Origin: Anarhynchus alexandrinus | Lineage: Eukaryota > Chordata > Aves > Charadriiformes > Charadriidae | Direction of reading: 5' to 3' | DNA length: 64,000 nt | NCBI GenBank assembly: GCA_008711295.1 | Contig: VUYV01000290.1 | Location: forward strand, 470,294 to 534,293 | The notes under the pieces: model-generated | Told to the model about the DNA's origin: nothing | The model's database searches: none | The model's input: the letters and a program-made list of their open reading frames with translations, nothing else | Program-made: the position numbers and the translations under genes | Shown: one piece after another, positions 22,064 to 34,710 of the stretch | Layout: every line of letters starts with the position of its first letter | How positions within the stretch are numbered: the first letter of the stretch is position 1

Positions 22064-25000
22064 CCAGCTTATAAGGAAGAACTGTTAGGAAGACTCATCC
22101 TTCTCTGGCTCTGATACTAACAATGTTGATGCTATAGGATAAGGCAGGACCAGAAAGTCTGAATGACTGTGAGTGAGCTATACGGGGTCAGTCCTGGGAG
22201 GGCGTAAACTGCACAGTCACCAGGACCACAGTTTGCTGAGCGCTCAGACCTGTCAACGTTTCCATTTCGTTCATCTGCCTGTGGACACTTTCCTTTGTCT
22301 CTGGGCGGTGACAAAGCTTTGTGCTTTCACGTATCACTGAAATGTCTCAGCACTATCCATAAGCAGGAAAACATTAGAGCGTGCTCAAAGCAGAAAGAGA
22401 AAGGGCTTTGGGGGTGGGAAGGGTAAGTATAAGCAGAAACACTTAGAGGAAAGCAGTGGAGATTTTGAGCGAAATATGGAAAACACAACAAAAGCACTGG
22501 AGGAAGGAGTACAGAACTTGTACTTCAGGGCCTCCTGACACCACAGTGTCCAGTGTCTGGCTTTGAAAACAATTTCCAAACAGCAGATATCTGCTGTGCC
22601 TGCTTCTATGCAGGTACCCACAGCAAATCCTGATATTAGTGTCCTGAAGTGGAAACTATCAACTCCCTGAAGTGGGAGTGAGAGAGTTGCTGGGTGGGTG
22701 TCTGGCAGCCAGCCAAGGTCAAGCCACCGCAGCTCCATAGAGATGTCAAAAGCTGATGCAACCTAGGGCTGAAACTTTGCCTGTGAGCATGCATTGTAAG
22801 GTGACATCCTTGTTGTAATCATACAAAGGCTTACTTGAGTCTGCCCAGGTGCCTCAAACCAAGATTACCAGGTTCAAAGAACAAAAGTGACTCTGTGTAT
22901 GTGATAGAGCAAACAAGCCAGGCAGTTTCCTGAGCTGCAACATCAGAGGGACGTTGTCTGTGTGCCTGAAATCAAGTCACTGTACTTTTAGCTAAAAAAA
23001 TGTGTCTGAATGTGACTTTCACCACTTAGAAACACCACATGAAATCACGAAAGCCTTCTGCACTGAAGCTGGAGGAGAATGAATGGATTATATTCAGCAC
23101 CGTAAGTCATCCGTTCATTTTTCACATGCTGCATCCAATAGCAACAACAGAGTTCTTGGAGAAGCTACTTCAAGCCTTGTGTTTACAAACAATTCTGCTG
23201 AAGTTAGTAGAGCTGTATGCTTTTAGCAGAATGCGGAGTTTAAAGGAAGTCAAGAAATGTACAAACATGAGACGCATTGCTCCAGGAAACATTAATGGAA
23301 TAAAAAGTGTCTTTTATGTGCTTTTTCCTGTGGGCTGGCGTGTTCTTGAGCCCATCCTGTGGGCCAGGGTGAGCCCCGACAGTCTGCTCTAGCCCAGCAT
23401 CCCCCCAGGCTTGCCATAAACCAGCACCCAGGCATGGATTTGCATACACATGGTGGGATTGTAAAGAGGTTGGGGTTAGGTTTAAGGTCATGTGTGGGTC
23501 CAACACATAACATAGCGCTTCCCCATGTTATGAAAAACATTTTAGTATCAAAACAAAAGTACTCACAGCACCTGGGTTAAGCTCCTATTTAGTGTGCCAG
23601 GTATCCACTGAACTTTCTTGAAGAAACATTTGCAAGCACTGTAATTGTTTCTCATGCCCTAGAGATTTCTTAAGTACTCCACCCATTACGAAACGACTTC
23701 AATGCCATATAAAAACCTGTTTTGACATCGTTCAGCTCAGGCTTCTGTTGTTTCCTGTAACTAAGGTTCCCCCCCTTAAAAAATGAAATAGAAAAAGAAA
23801 ACTACATGAAAAATACAAGTGTTCAAAACCAATGCTAAAAATCAGGCCCTTGGAGAAAAAGAATAACTATAGAAAGATTTAAAAAAATATAACAGTGTGG
23901 TATTAAGATAACGGGGTCAGATCATAGAAGAAATAAACTGAGCTATGAAATTAGGACACATGAAGACAGCTGTCAGAAACTCACATTCCTACCAACTTCA
24001 GCAAAACCCCATCATTACAAGTTTTGGTTACAAGTCCTCAGCTGTTCCAACTCTCTCAATACAACGTTATTCAAAATTAACTTCTAAGGCAGCTTTGTTA
24101 AACTCAACAGCCCTCCACAAAGAATTAGTTTGAATCAAGCATACTGGTACTTCTGTGGTATAATAGACTGACCACTAAACCACAATGCATTAATTTCTCC
24201 TCCTTTTGATATGCACTGCCTACACAGAGCTACCTATCTAGACCATACAGCATTACTTATCAAGCAGTGATTCAGTAAGGCTGTAAAACGTATGATTAAA
24301 GCTCCAATTCAAGAAAGCCTTCATCTTCAAGAAGGACATTTAATCATATGTTTAAGTGCTCCTGTGTATCAAAGCCTGAATATTTTGCTTCATTGCAATG
24401 AGATTATTAACAAGTTAAACAAGTACTTAGATTTTCTGAAATTGTGGTGTCAAAAAAAAGCAACCAGATCTGTGACTAGAAGGTCTAATTTTAAATAAAT
24501 TTTTAATAAATTCAGAATTACTGTATTACATCCGTGCCTTAATACAGCAAGCAAGCCAATGACTTGATTACATGCATGTACAAGGAAAACCCATTTCTGG
24601 ATTACCATAATATGCTACCAAGCCAAAGTATTAGAGAGAATAAAAGTATTTCAATATCTGTTCTCTTTAAGCAGGGCTTAAGAAAAGTCAGATGTATCAT
24701 ATTACATGACAGCTTTCTGCACTGTAAAATTTTTATTTTAAGAAAACTTGTTTAAAGAACAAGCAGCCTAAGCAAACGTGCTGTCTGGTACATGAGAACA
24801 CACCGAAGGCAATTTCTCTCACTTGTTTTCATTGGAATGCTTGGGAAAAAAAAAAGAGCCCTTGAGCTGCTGTTCAAGAAGCTCTGGCTGTATGGAGTAT
24901 TTTCATATCATGCTAGCAACCAAATAATAAATATATCAAATACTTTGAAAGGAATGTAGTGAGTGGGAAGCCTCTTGCACAAAAAAAAAAATGCAAGGGA

Positions 25001-28000
25001 CAGAGTGCACTAATTAAGAATATCATCCAGCTTCCTGCCAAGCATTTTTATACCAGCACTTTAGGATGCCTAAAACACACATTGAACGGCTTCCCAAATC
25101 TCACATACGCCCAATAATTTCAAATCATTCTAATAAATCAAAATGTCATTAGGGCACATGTAAATCAGTCTTCGAGAGTACACTTGACAGGCAACACCTC
25201 TACTGTACTGTTCCCTGTGAGGTATGAACTACTTTCAGATTTTAGAACACCAGTTCCTCACAGTAACTTCTACCAATCCTACATCAACAGGTCCTTGGGG
25301 AGTTTTTTTGCAAGAAGACCATGGATATTAACTGAATGTAACAAACCACTTTTTTTTTCCAAAACAGATGTGACTCTTTGCAATTGTGGGAATCATTTAT
25401 GTGTTTCCTTGCAACATTACTTTAGAATAAGCGAGGGCAAAAAAAGTGGGCTTTTCCCACTTCCATTCCTAAAAACCTGGAGAGTCCAAGAAAAGGGAAT
25501 CTAATAGCTAATGGTGAAATAAAAGCTGCTGCTTCCAGCTGACAGGCAGCTAGGAAAAGCACTTTCTAATTACTTAAAGATAAAAACATAAATACTGAAA
25601 AAGAAGTAATGCAGCTTGTTACTAAACTGAAATGCATAATCAAAACATGGTCTTCATCTCTTTTCAATACTGACAGGAGACACACAATGGCAATATTCCT
25701 TGAATCCATGAGGATGGAAGTAAGCCCTTCTGCGTGGAATGAGGTCAGACCATCGTACCACAGAAGCCACCACCTTCAGCCAGATCTGCTGGAACTGTGC
25801 TTGAACTAGGACATATCAAAGTTCAGGATACGGCCCTGTCAACACTGGCAGGCTGGAAAGCCATAGCTCCCTGCACCAGACCTACTGGACGTGAGCCCTG
25901 AGAAGGCCTGCAGGCATCAAGTTTGGCAATGACCCAGACGTATCCAACTCACTATGCCTGAGCAGTGTGACGGTGTCGGCCGCAGGCCGCAGGCTATGGT
26001 GATGTCCTGCAGGCGGCAAGTAGCAGGATTCCCCTAAAGTTTGATGTTCACCCTGGCAGTCACAGGGCTAAAGAAAGGTGATCAGCACAAAATGCAGTGA
26101 TACAGGCAAACTGCAGCTAGACAACAGAACTCGTCTATTTTGGCGTCAAACACTTCCAAATACTTCCAAAACACATTGAAACAACAAAATTATACCAAGC
26201 GGAATTCCAAGTATTGGTTACCAGGGTAAGATTAGACTCTAAAGCTTATCTAAATAACACCCCCTATTCTTAATGACACTACGCAACATCTGTTAATGCT
26301 AAGCTACAAGGAATTCCCACCCAAACTAGTTTGGTGCACTTTACTTTTAACTTCCTGTTGACAAGAGGTAATATACCACTATTAAATAAAAACACAGTCT
26401 TTATGACATTAATGACAAAAGCAAATGATAGGTCTTCCTTTCTGAGCACATGAAGGCTTTCGGTAACTGTAGCATTTACTAAGTAAAAAGGAATTGAGCT
26501 TTTGGGAGGTCAAATGGCTTGATAACTTGGCTAGCTGTCTCAGCTGAAACAGGAATAGGAAGTCAGATGTAACAATTTGCCTTTGACACAGAAAAAAAAA
26601 ATGTTTATTTTTGTTAATCGGATAACAAAACCTTGGGATATGTTAACTCCTTGAGCTGGAATGTTTACAGTTTAGATATGGTGTGTTCAGAAGATATTTG
26701 TGACATTGGCCTGTTCTAACACCGAAGATTTTTAGAAGATATTTGTAAACACACATTGTTAAAGTGAAAGCAATGGAACATTACTTGACAGAGGGACCAG
26801 CTTCATTTGCTTGTTCATAGTATGTACTCTTCTTCTAAGAAGAAATTAACTGGGGTGTTGGGCTCCTGTGGATGGAGACGGCTCCTTTTTCAGAGCAGCC
26901 AAAGCTGTGTCTGGAGCAAGCAGCGTCCTGACTGCAAGGCAAGCAGGTCAAGGCAAGTGGAGACGTGACCCAAAGCCAGGCCTTAAAAGTGGCAGCAAGA
27001 AACTTCTTAGGGCCAAGGGAAGCATGCAGAGTTTGCCAGATGCCAAAGAACAACTCAAATGCCTGAAACAATGAAACTGATCCCCCACCGAATCCTGAAG
27101 AAAAAAAAAATATTGCGGAACAACATATATTGAAAAAAAATAACACATGTTTAGCTACTTATTTTTAGAAGGGATGATCTGATGTTTTTCAGCGCTTGCA
27201 ATAAGATGATACCTTTAACATCTCTGTCATTTCATTCTGTCATATATATTCTGTCAATAAAACTGTCAACTTGCAACATTATGGTCCTATAGTCTTGTTT
27301 ACTACTTTCACACAACTTCAGATTTACATCAACAGGAATCAAAGAATAAGTTAATTTTTGTTTTGTAAAAATTTTTGTGTGACTGCTCAGTGCATAAAAC
27401 TAACATGTATGTTTTAATTTGCACCTATCTTATCTTGCAGTCAAATATGCTGCCCACTATTATAGAAGAAACGCGCTGTTCAAGGTAACCAAGATAAAAC
27501 AGGTAACACACTGAAAACTGCCCTTGATCCAAACACGTCTCAATGACTTAGAAAGCTGGGGGGACACACTACCCAGTGGTAACTTTCAAGTCTTAGCTAC
27601 AATGACATTCAGTGAAACAAAGACTGGGAGTCAAATCTGAAGATTAGACCTTGGGGAAGTCACTGTCACTAATTTAAGCATTTTCCATTAAGAAAGCAAC
27701 ATGAATAGCTACTGACTATACTGGAGTTTGACAAGAAACAATAGCAGAGGTTTGGTCCTGGACATGAGCAAGTTGTTTTGAAACTAAACACATGCATTTA
27801 TTGAAGTAACTACTACTGCTTCTCACAACTGGTTATTAAACTAATTGGAGTGTATCCCTAAACCACTCCTCTGCCAGTTCCTCAGTGAGTCCTACCAAAG
27901 TCGGCTGCAACTGGAGATGAAGAAGCGACAGAGCACTGAACAAGCCCCAGCTCTGGTGAGATCTGCAGAGGCGAAAAAGAGAAGTAAACTCCAGCAATCT

Positions 28001-31000
28001 CCTGACTGACCTCCTCTCTGCTTGTCCTCTCAATAACCATGTTTGCTCTCCCTCTTTTCCAGCCCACCCATGGGAAGAGCAATGAGCTCAGCATGCTGGG
28101 AGACAGCTCCCGGCAGGGGGTCTGCTGCAGGCCATTCCTTCCACATTGCCTGCTGCCCCAGCGCGTGGGAGCCCCATGGTACCCACCCCATCAATCAGGA
28201 TGTGAATATGGGGCATCTCTAATCTCTGATGGGCTTCACATACACGCTACTGAACAGAAGTTGCAAACTATGCTGGAATAACAGTAACAGCTTCAACTAG
28301 AATTAATCTTGCGCTCTTCAGGAACTTTAACAGCTACATATTTTTAAATCACCTATACATTCCCACTTTTATAAATAAACATTTTTAACAGTGTGATCTA
28401 TTTTGCTCTTCATCTTATTAACTAAGTAAGACAAATATGACATTTTCTTAAGTGTGAGTTAAAAAGCTTTGCAGCAGCTCGGCTCATGACACTGTCTATC
28501 ACGCGACGCAATATTGTCTCATTGCTGCCCTGCCCTCTCCCACCTGACTTTCTGCATCCACCTTCTGTCTCTGTGTTTCAGGCTATAAGCACTCACAAGA
28601 AGGCTTTTGCCTATACTGTGTCAAGCACAGGGAACACAGTTAGTTTCTCAGGGGCTCGACGCAATTCCTTAGAAATCCAGACGCTACTACAAGACATATA
28701 ATAAAGCAGAAGTGTACATCAAATGCAGTTAGAGCTTTGCATTCATCATTCCCTCACTTCAATTCTGAATTTCAACCTTCATCACAGAAATAATTTCAAG
28801 CAATAATTTACAGCAACCTGTAAACAGACAAGACTTCAGCCTCAAGAGCCTTAGTATCTGCTAACAGCTGGCTAGTCTCTACATGATCTTAGCCACGAAG
28901 TCGAAGCCCTGCCAATGGGAGTGCTCCCCATGGCTGCAATGGACCTGCTTATGAGTGCAAAGATAAGCAACCAGGAGCAGTTGGTTGCAAGAAGCTGCCC
29001 CACCTCCCAAACACGCAGAAAAATTAGTATCCAGAACACAGCACAGAAGGAACTCATAGACTTACTATACTATAGGGTGACAATCTTACAGAAACCTTTC
29101 TAAAGTTATCTTTCTGCCAGCTGGTCTTTTAATTATGACCATGACATCTAATGCCCCTCAAATAGGCATTTTGTCCTCATTGTTAAGGAATTATGAAAAC
29201 GAGCTATGGCAAGAATTCTTGACTCCTTCTCCACTCCTCTGCCCACAACTGCATGTTTCCTTCATTTGTTGGCCCATTCTCCCGAAATGTGGGAAATTAA
29301 GTCAACAAGGGGGTTGAAATTGGTCAAGCCATGCACACCGGGTATTTGCAATAAAAACACTAACCAATTCAAAACACACATGTCCTTAAAGTAGTACCAG
29401 CTAAATTTTATATATATGTGGCTTTTACCCCACTCCAGGCAAAGGGCATGATTGTCTTTACCACAAATCCTCCCTGGAGACTGTGATGGAGATGCTCCAC
29501 CACTGAACCCATCAGTGCAAGTGTGAAGAGGTCAGGAGGACACAACACTGCATCCTCTCCATTGTGCAAAGCTTCAGCAAGGAAGTTATTGCTGGCCCTG
29601 TGGATGTTATCTTAGCCCTATAATGGATAAACCCCATCGGGAAGCGTTCCAAGATGAGTGGTTAGCTGAGGGTCCACTGCTGTGAAAAAGCTTCAAGTGA
29701 GTGCAATGGTAAATAGCCCACAGGATCAGCTAGTTTTACCCATCGACTACATCTTTGTAACCTTCTTTTTTTGAAGGGGGGAAGACCAGCTTGTTTTCCT
29801 TCATTATCTCCCCACCTCCACCCACCAGAATGCTTCTAAAATTAAGCACAGGCAAAACACATGAACTTTGCCATCTACTGCTCAGACTTAACCAATGTCG
29901 GCCTGCACATCACAGCTTCTACTTAATCCTGGAATTTTCTTTGCATGCAAATGATTAGCCTATATACTAGCCGTCATGAAATGTGGTTTTCCTTCTATGT
30001 ACCTAGGAGTTTAGAGCACACAATTATAAATGATTTGTGGCTCTATATACATGAGCAAGGAATTCACCTCTAAGCCACAGCAACATATAGTACATAAAAG
30101 CATAAGTAGAGGTAGCCTTGAAGGACCCGTTTCAGTCCCTGAACACAGAGATACAGCTCTTCTGTTGCAATGGTTTTTCCTTTTTGCAGACATCTAGAGC
30201 ACATAAAAGTTTTCCATTCTGCACATTTGGCAGTCTGAAGATACAATAGTTTGTATAGCCAAACACGAATATCAAAGCTTCTGTCAGACACCCAGACAGC
30301 GTCCACTCTTTGAGTAATGACTCACGTCTTATATTTTCCCTCCTCTCCTCATTATTACAGCAAAGCGGAAGGCAGAAAAGCTTGCAACAGACACAAATAC
30401 TGACGTTCTCAATTAAAGGGGAGAAACATGAGCATGACAGTAAAATGGTATTTCTTTCCTTCTAGTAAAAACTAATGCTGTACTCTGTCTCCTAATCAGC
30501 ATCTCTTGTCTCTTCTTCAGACAAAAAGCATGTAGGACATCTCCCCATGATGTTGTGTCTACAACAAGCTCTAGCACACAGGAAGAAGCTCCATGCAGGG
30601 GACGTGTTCTAACATGCACAAACTCACACTCATAAGCCGGACTCTTCCACAGTAACATGCTGGTTATAGTTTTCATGAACGGCACGTCTAGACTTTACCA
30701 TCTTCACTGATAACAGCTCCAGACCAACACCAAAAAATGCACCTTATCAAGTCTCAATTCTGGAGCCACACAATAGTCCCACTCTGATTCACCCAATTGC
30801 CCTTATTTATGGTCTTTGAAATCTGTCAGACTGGTATGTTTCTCATTAGGTTTTATATAAACATAATTTAAACAAACAGTCCCTTGACTACAGCATGCCT
30901 GGGACTGCGTTATTTCAGAGATGTTAACCATTCTGCAGCAGGAGCCAGATTCACATGTCCCAAATCACTTTGCCTGGTGCTGGCTGGCTTTGGGACTCTG

Positions 31001-34000
31001 GAGATACTGACTCACTCAGAAACACGAGGCACAAGGATGTTCACAGGTCCTGTAGTCAAGCAGCCCAAACTCCACGAAAGTCAAAAATGTACTTGCAGGC
31101 ACCAAGGACATTCAAAGACTCAGCTAAACTGATAGCATTTCTAATTACGGATTGTGGATTTTCCCTTGGAGGCTGAGCAGATTCCCCTAGAAATACAATT
31201 TAAAAAAAAGCACCCAGGTCTTGGGCAACCCACAATATTTTTTCTTTATTAAAATAGAAGAAGAGGAACCAGAAATGGGGAACACTTACATCATTGTGTG
31301 CAACTATCAACACATACAAAGAGATCTAGGAAACTGCATCAACAAAATGTGTTTTATACAGTTACATTTTTTATTTGAAAGTGTGTTTGCAATGCAGTTA
31401 ACCTAGTCATGCTTTCAAGCCTAGAAATTTCCACTCAGCACTTCTACTCCTCCCTGGAAGACTAAGAGTTGGAAAAATCCTGCTTCAGTAGGAAGTGAAG
31501 GATGAGGTCCTTTGTAATTTGAGATACTATCTTTTTTTTTTTTATGAGTGTTTTAGTATCTGCTAGCAATGATCTACTTTATGAATGTAATGCCCACTCA
31601 GTTCCCACTGAGCTGAAACCATTTACAAGAGACACAGAGAAAGATTACTGAACACTATTTTCTTACTGATCAGCACAAAGTTATTTGGCACAAGCATCTC
31701 CGTAAATATTTGTCCAAGACTGGGTAAATTTGCAGTGTACGATGGCCCTCAGACCGGTACTTCCCTCTATCAAGTGAGAAGGCTCATAGTCTAGCACTGG
31801 AGCTCAGCTGTGCTTCAGCAGAAATGCAAAATGCTAGAGGCTGAGCTTAGTATCATTGCTGTCTTTCCCTTTGCATCTGTTCTTTTTAGTTTTGTTCAAT
31901 GTTCCCCTCCACAAACAAAAAGAAGATTGATTTTGAGATGGAATGAATGTAAGGTTATCCCTGGCTGTTGGGTAACAAAGAGAATTTGTGAAGTCCATTA
32001 CACAGGGCTGGGATTTGGCATGGGGAGGCTGGAGGGAGAGAAGGGACCTGTACCCACCTCCTGGCGAATATGCAGGGGAAGAGGACAGATCCAGAACCAT
32101 CTTCAGCCTCATGAAGCTGAAGGCAATGTCTGCTTTGGTATGTGCAAGGAGGTCCAACGGACTCAGTTCACAGCAGCACTGGCAGCCTGCCACAGTATTT
32201 TGTTCACAGGTGCTTATGACATCCATGGGCCCAGAGCTGTAATTATGGTCTCAGATGTCACAGTACTACTAGCCCAGGAGATATTTATGGATCTGATACG
32301 TACAATCTATAGGCACTGTGTAGTTTCAGACACATTCAAGAAAACTACCCGCTCAAGAAGAGGGACAGCAAGTCTATAGCAGTTTTTTTGAGCTACACAT
32401 CAGAACAACACACTCCACCGGGTCGCACCACTAAAAGTCACTGAAAGGGCTGGACAGGGTGGATTGCAGGCTCATACCACAGATATTATCAGAGGCATAC
32501 TAATGAACTGAGAACCGGGTTAAGTATTAGCACTGTTTGTTTTCCTGTAAAGTGAGTTGCTGCTTTTCAAGGTTGCATTTTAAACCTAAGAAGATAATAA
32601 GGACAAGTACATACTTTCCTCCTCCACCATAAGGGAAAGGCCAGATAACCACTTCCACGCTGTTTATTTATTTCTACAAAGCTCATGAAGCACTTAGAGA
32701 ATATAGTATAATCCATGAATCTAGCTAGAGAGAAACAACTCCATATTGTTTGCTATTTATATTATTAACTTTTGCTCCAAAGTATACCACCACACAAACA
32801 AAAATCACCAAAATGTCACCATCTGTGGGAAGGAAGACCATGACTATCAGCGAGGAGCACGCAGGATATAGTTCAGCATGGGGAACAGAAACCGTAGCAG
32901 GTTGCCAAATGCTATTCCTACATGAAGAGTAGGGAGGTTTCTGTGTCCTTGTATGAGCAGACAGCACTTTGTGTTAAATACCCTCATCGGACAGTAGGAT
33001 ACATGGGAGAAAAGGAGTCTGATTCTCATCGTACTGGCTTGGCTCCGGAATAGCTCTTGTTTATTTTGATGGAATACCTCCCACTTTACCACAGCTTCAG
33101 ACACTCTGCAAACACACACTTCTCGATCCATCATCCAAAGCATTACTTTCAGCAGCATAGCTGCAGCCATCCCCTTATCAATGTGCTGTATTTTTTCCAG
33201 TGTAGCTTATGTTCACTGAGGGAAGGGTTTCAGCCACTTTCACGCTATGACAACCCATACACCCACTCACATTCAGGCATAGACAAGTCCTGAACAGGAC
33301 AAGAATCAGGTCAATATATTTGTTTTGGGAAATATTTAAGGACAGGATTTTGAAACTTCTGTTTCCAGAAATATTGGTATCCCAAACCCAGTGCTTGCCC
33401 TTAACCGAGATCACTTGCCCTTCAGGATGAGGGTAGCCAAACATATCACATTGCTGTGCCTGCTCACAGCCCGTTGGAAAGCTGCATGGGGGTATTTCAG
33501 GCATGGCCTGCTAAAATTTACTTCTTAAAAGCATTCAGTGTCTATTTACCAAGAGGATGGGAAGTCACCCTGCGCTGCTTACTTAACTATGGTCATCCTA
33601 AATATTTTACTATTTACAGTGCTCTCTGAAGGAAGATGTTTGATATTGCTGTATACAGTGAGGAAGCAGAGTGCCTTTGTATTACAGAAAATACAGAGCT
33701 TTATAATAAACCAGACTGAAACACCTTCATTACTGAAGCAGCTTTGTACTGAGAAAGCCTTATGCTGAGAAAGCAGTGCAAACATACCAGTAAATGCAAT
33801 TTTCTGTTCTTAGTGTAAAATAATTTAAAAATGAGAACTAGAAAACAAATGTATTGTGTATTTAGTATGTGCTTACATAAACCACATAACTCTAAACCGT
33901 GAACAGATTAGAAGTGTACATTAACATATATAATACAGACCAGTATATTTTTCCTTCCTGATACCAGCTGTACAAGACTGTGGCAGAAGAAATGCCTTTA

Positions 34001-34507
34001 AACCAGGAGGAAATCTCTGCATTTTAAACTTGGGCTCTCTCCAGCTTAATCAGATGTTTTTTCAGTATGAAGGGAGTTCTTGTATTTAAACTAAAACAGA
34101 TATGTGACTGACAGTATGCCATCTTAGCAACTGCTTTCCACACAGATATGTCCTAATACTGCAGCATTTTCAAACACTTCACACAGATATTTCTTTAAAA
34201 GTTACACCAAGAGAAGTAATTTCACCCTTTCGGGAAGTACTTGATGTCTATTTAATTTTCTGTACCTTTAACGGTCAGGACTCCAAGATTTCCTTTTGCC
34301 TCAGCTCTAAGCACCACACAGTTCGACTTTAGCCATAACACAAATAACATTTATTTTAGCTCTTTAATCATTCTAGTTCTTACCTTTTTTTTTAACTAAG
34401 CCTTTTCTACTTTCTTCCATTAGAAGCAAATGCTGGCTTTCTGCTGTTTTCAGTGTATCCTTTGCTTTTAAGGAAAAAAATAGACAGAAAGCTCTATTCC
34501 AACATAC

Positions 34508-34660
34508 CTTGAAAGGAGAGTAGCACACACTGCCAGCTGTGTGACTTTTCAGTAGCTGCACTCAGATTCCAGCGTTCCCAAGAACCACGGTGTCACAAAC
34601 GCCTGAAGCTCGCAACCAGGAGCGGAGGCAGATTGCTCTCGCACGCCCTTCCTCTTCTCC
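34508..34660 (-). other. RNF144B: candidate non-coding exon 1 of RNF144B
   Basis: On the minus strand a CpG-rich block ends in TCTCCTTTCAAG followed by GTATGT, a strong splice donor at 34507-34502. The likely transcription start is about 25 nt downstream of the TATA-like CTAAAAAG (minus, 34688-34681), near 34655-34660. Exon 2 needs an upstream non-coding exon, and this is the best CpG-plus-donor combination to its right in the window. Assignment to RNF144B is inference from position and signals; I cannot check the leader sequence. Confidence 0.4.
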
Positions 34661-34710
34661 GCGTATCTGACAGCTGTACACTTTTTAGGACTGCAGCAGG
34701 ACTTGTCTCC
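34575..34710 (-). promoter_or_regulatory. candidate RNF144B promoter: CpG cluster, TATA-like box, p53-type half-site
   Basis: About nine CpGs fall within 34575-34665, far denser than the surroundings. Directly upstream in the minus direction are CTAAAAAG (34688-34681) and AGACAAGTCC (34708-34699), a perfect match to the p53 half-site RRRCWWGYYY. I see no good second half-site beside it. p53 induction of RNF144B is known for mammals; its relevance here is inference. Confidence 0.4.

Larger units (their letters stand above)
14847..34507 (-). other. RNF144B: putative RNF144B intron 1
   Basis: DNA between exon 2 and the candidate first exon. It holds an (AAAAC)n tract, a CpG-dense patch at 16440-16625, solo LTRs at 16770-18316 and 21320-22063, a CR1 nested in the first LTR, and a CR1 at 20087-20470. 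A GC-richer stretch with scattered CpGs sits at 19200-19700. From 22064 to 34507 I see only AT-rich unique sequence with no repeat or exon I can name. The longest open frame there, ending at 32379, lacks any recognisable domain. The right boundary depends on the exon 1 prediction. Confidence 0.5.

Noticed and set aside
23470..23484. GGGGTTAGGTTT, resembling an interstitial telomere repeat
   Set aside because: Fewer than two full TTAGGG units; a chance match.
29600..29720. GC-balanced stretch that at first looked like a structured RNA or retropseudogene
   Set aside because: I could not match it to any snRNA, tRNA or protein, found no poly(A) tail or flanking duplication, and see no clear fold.
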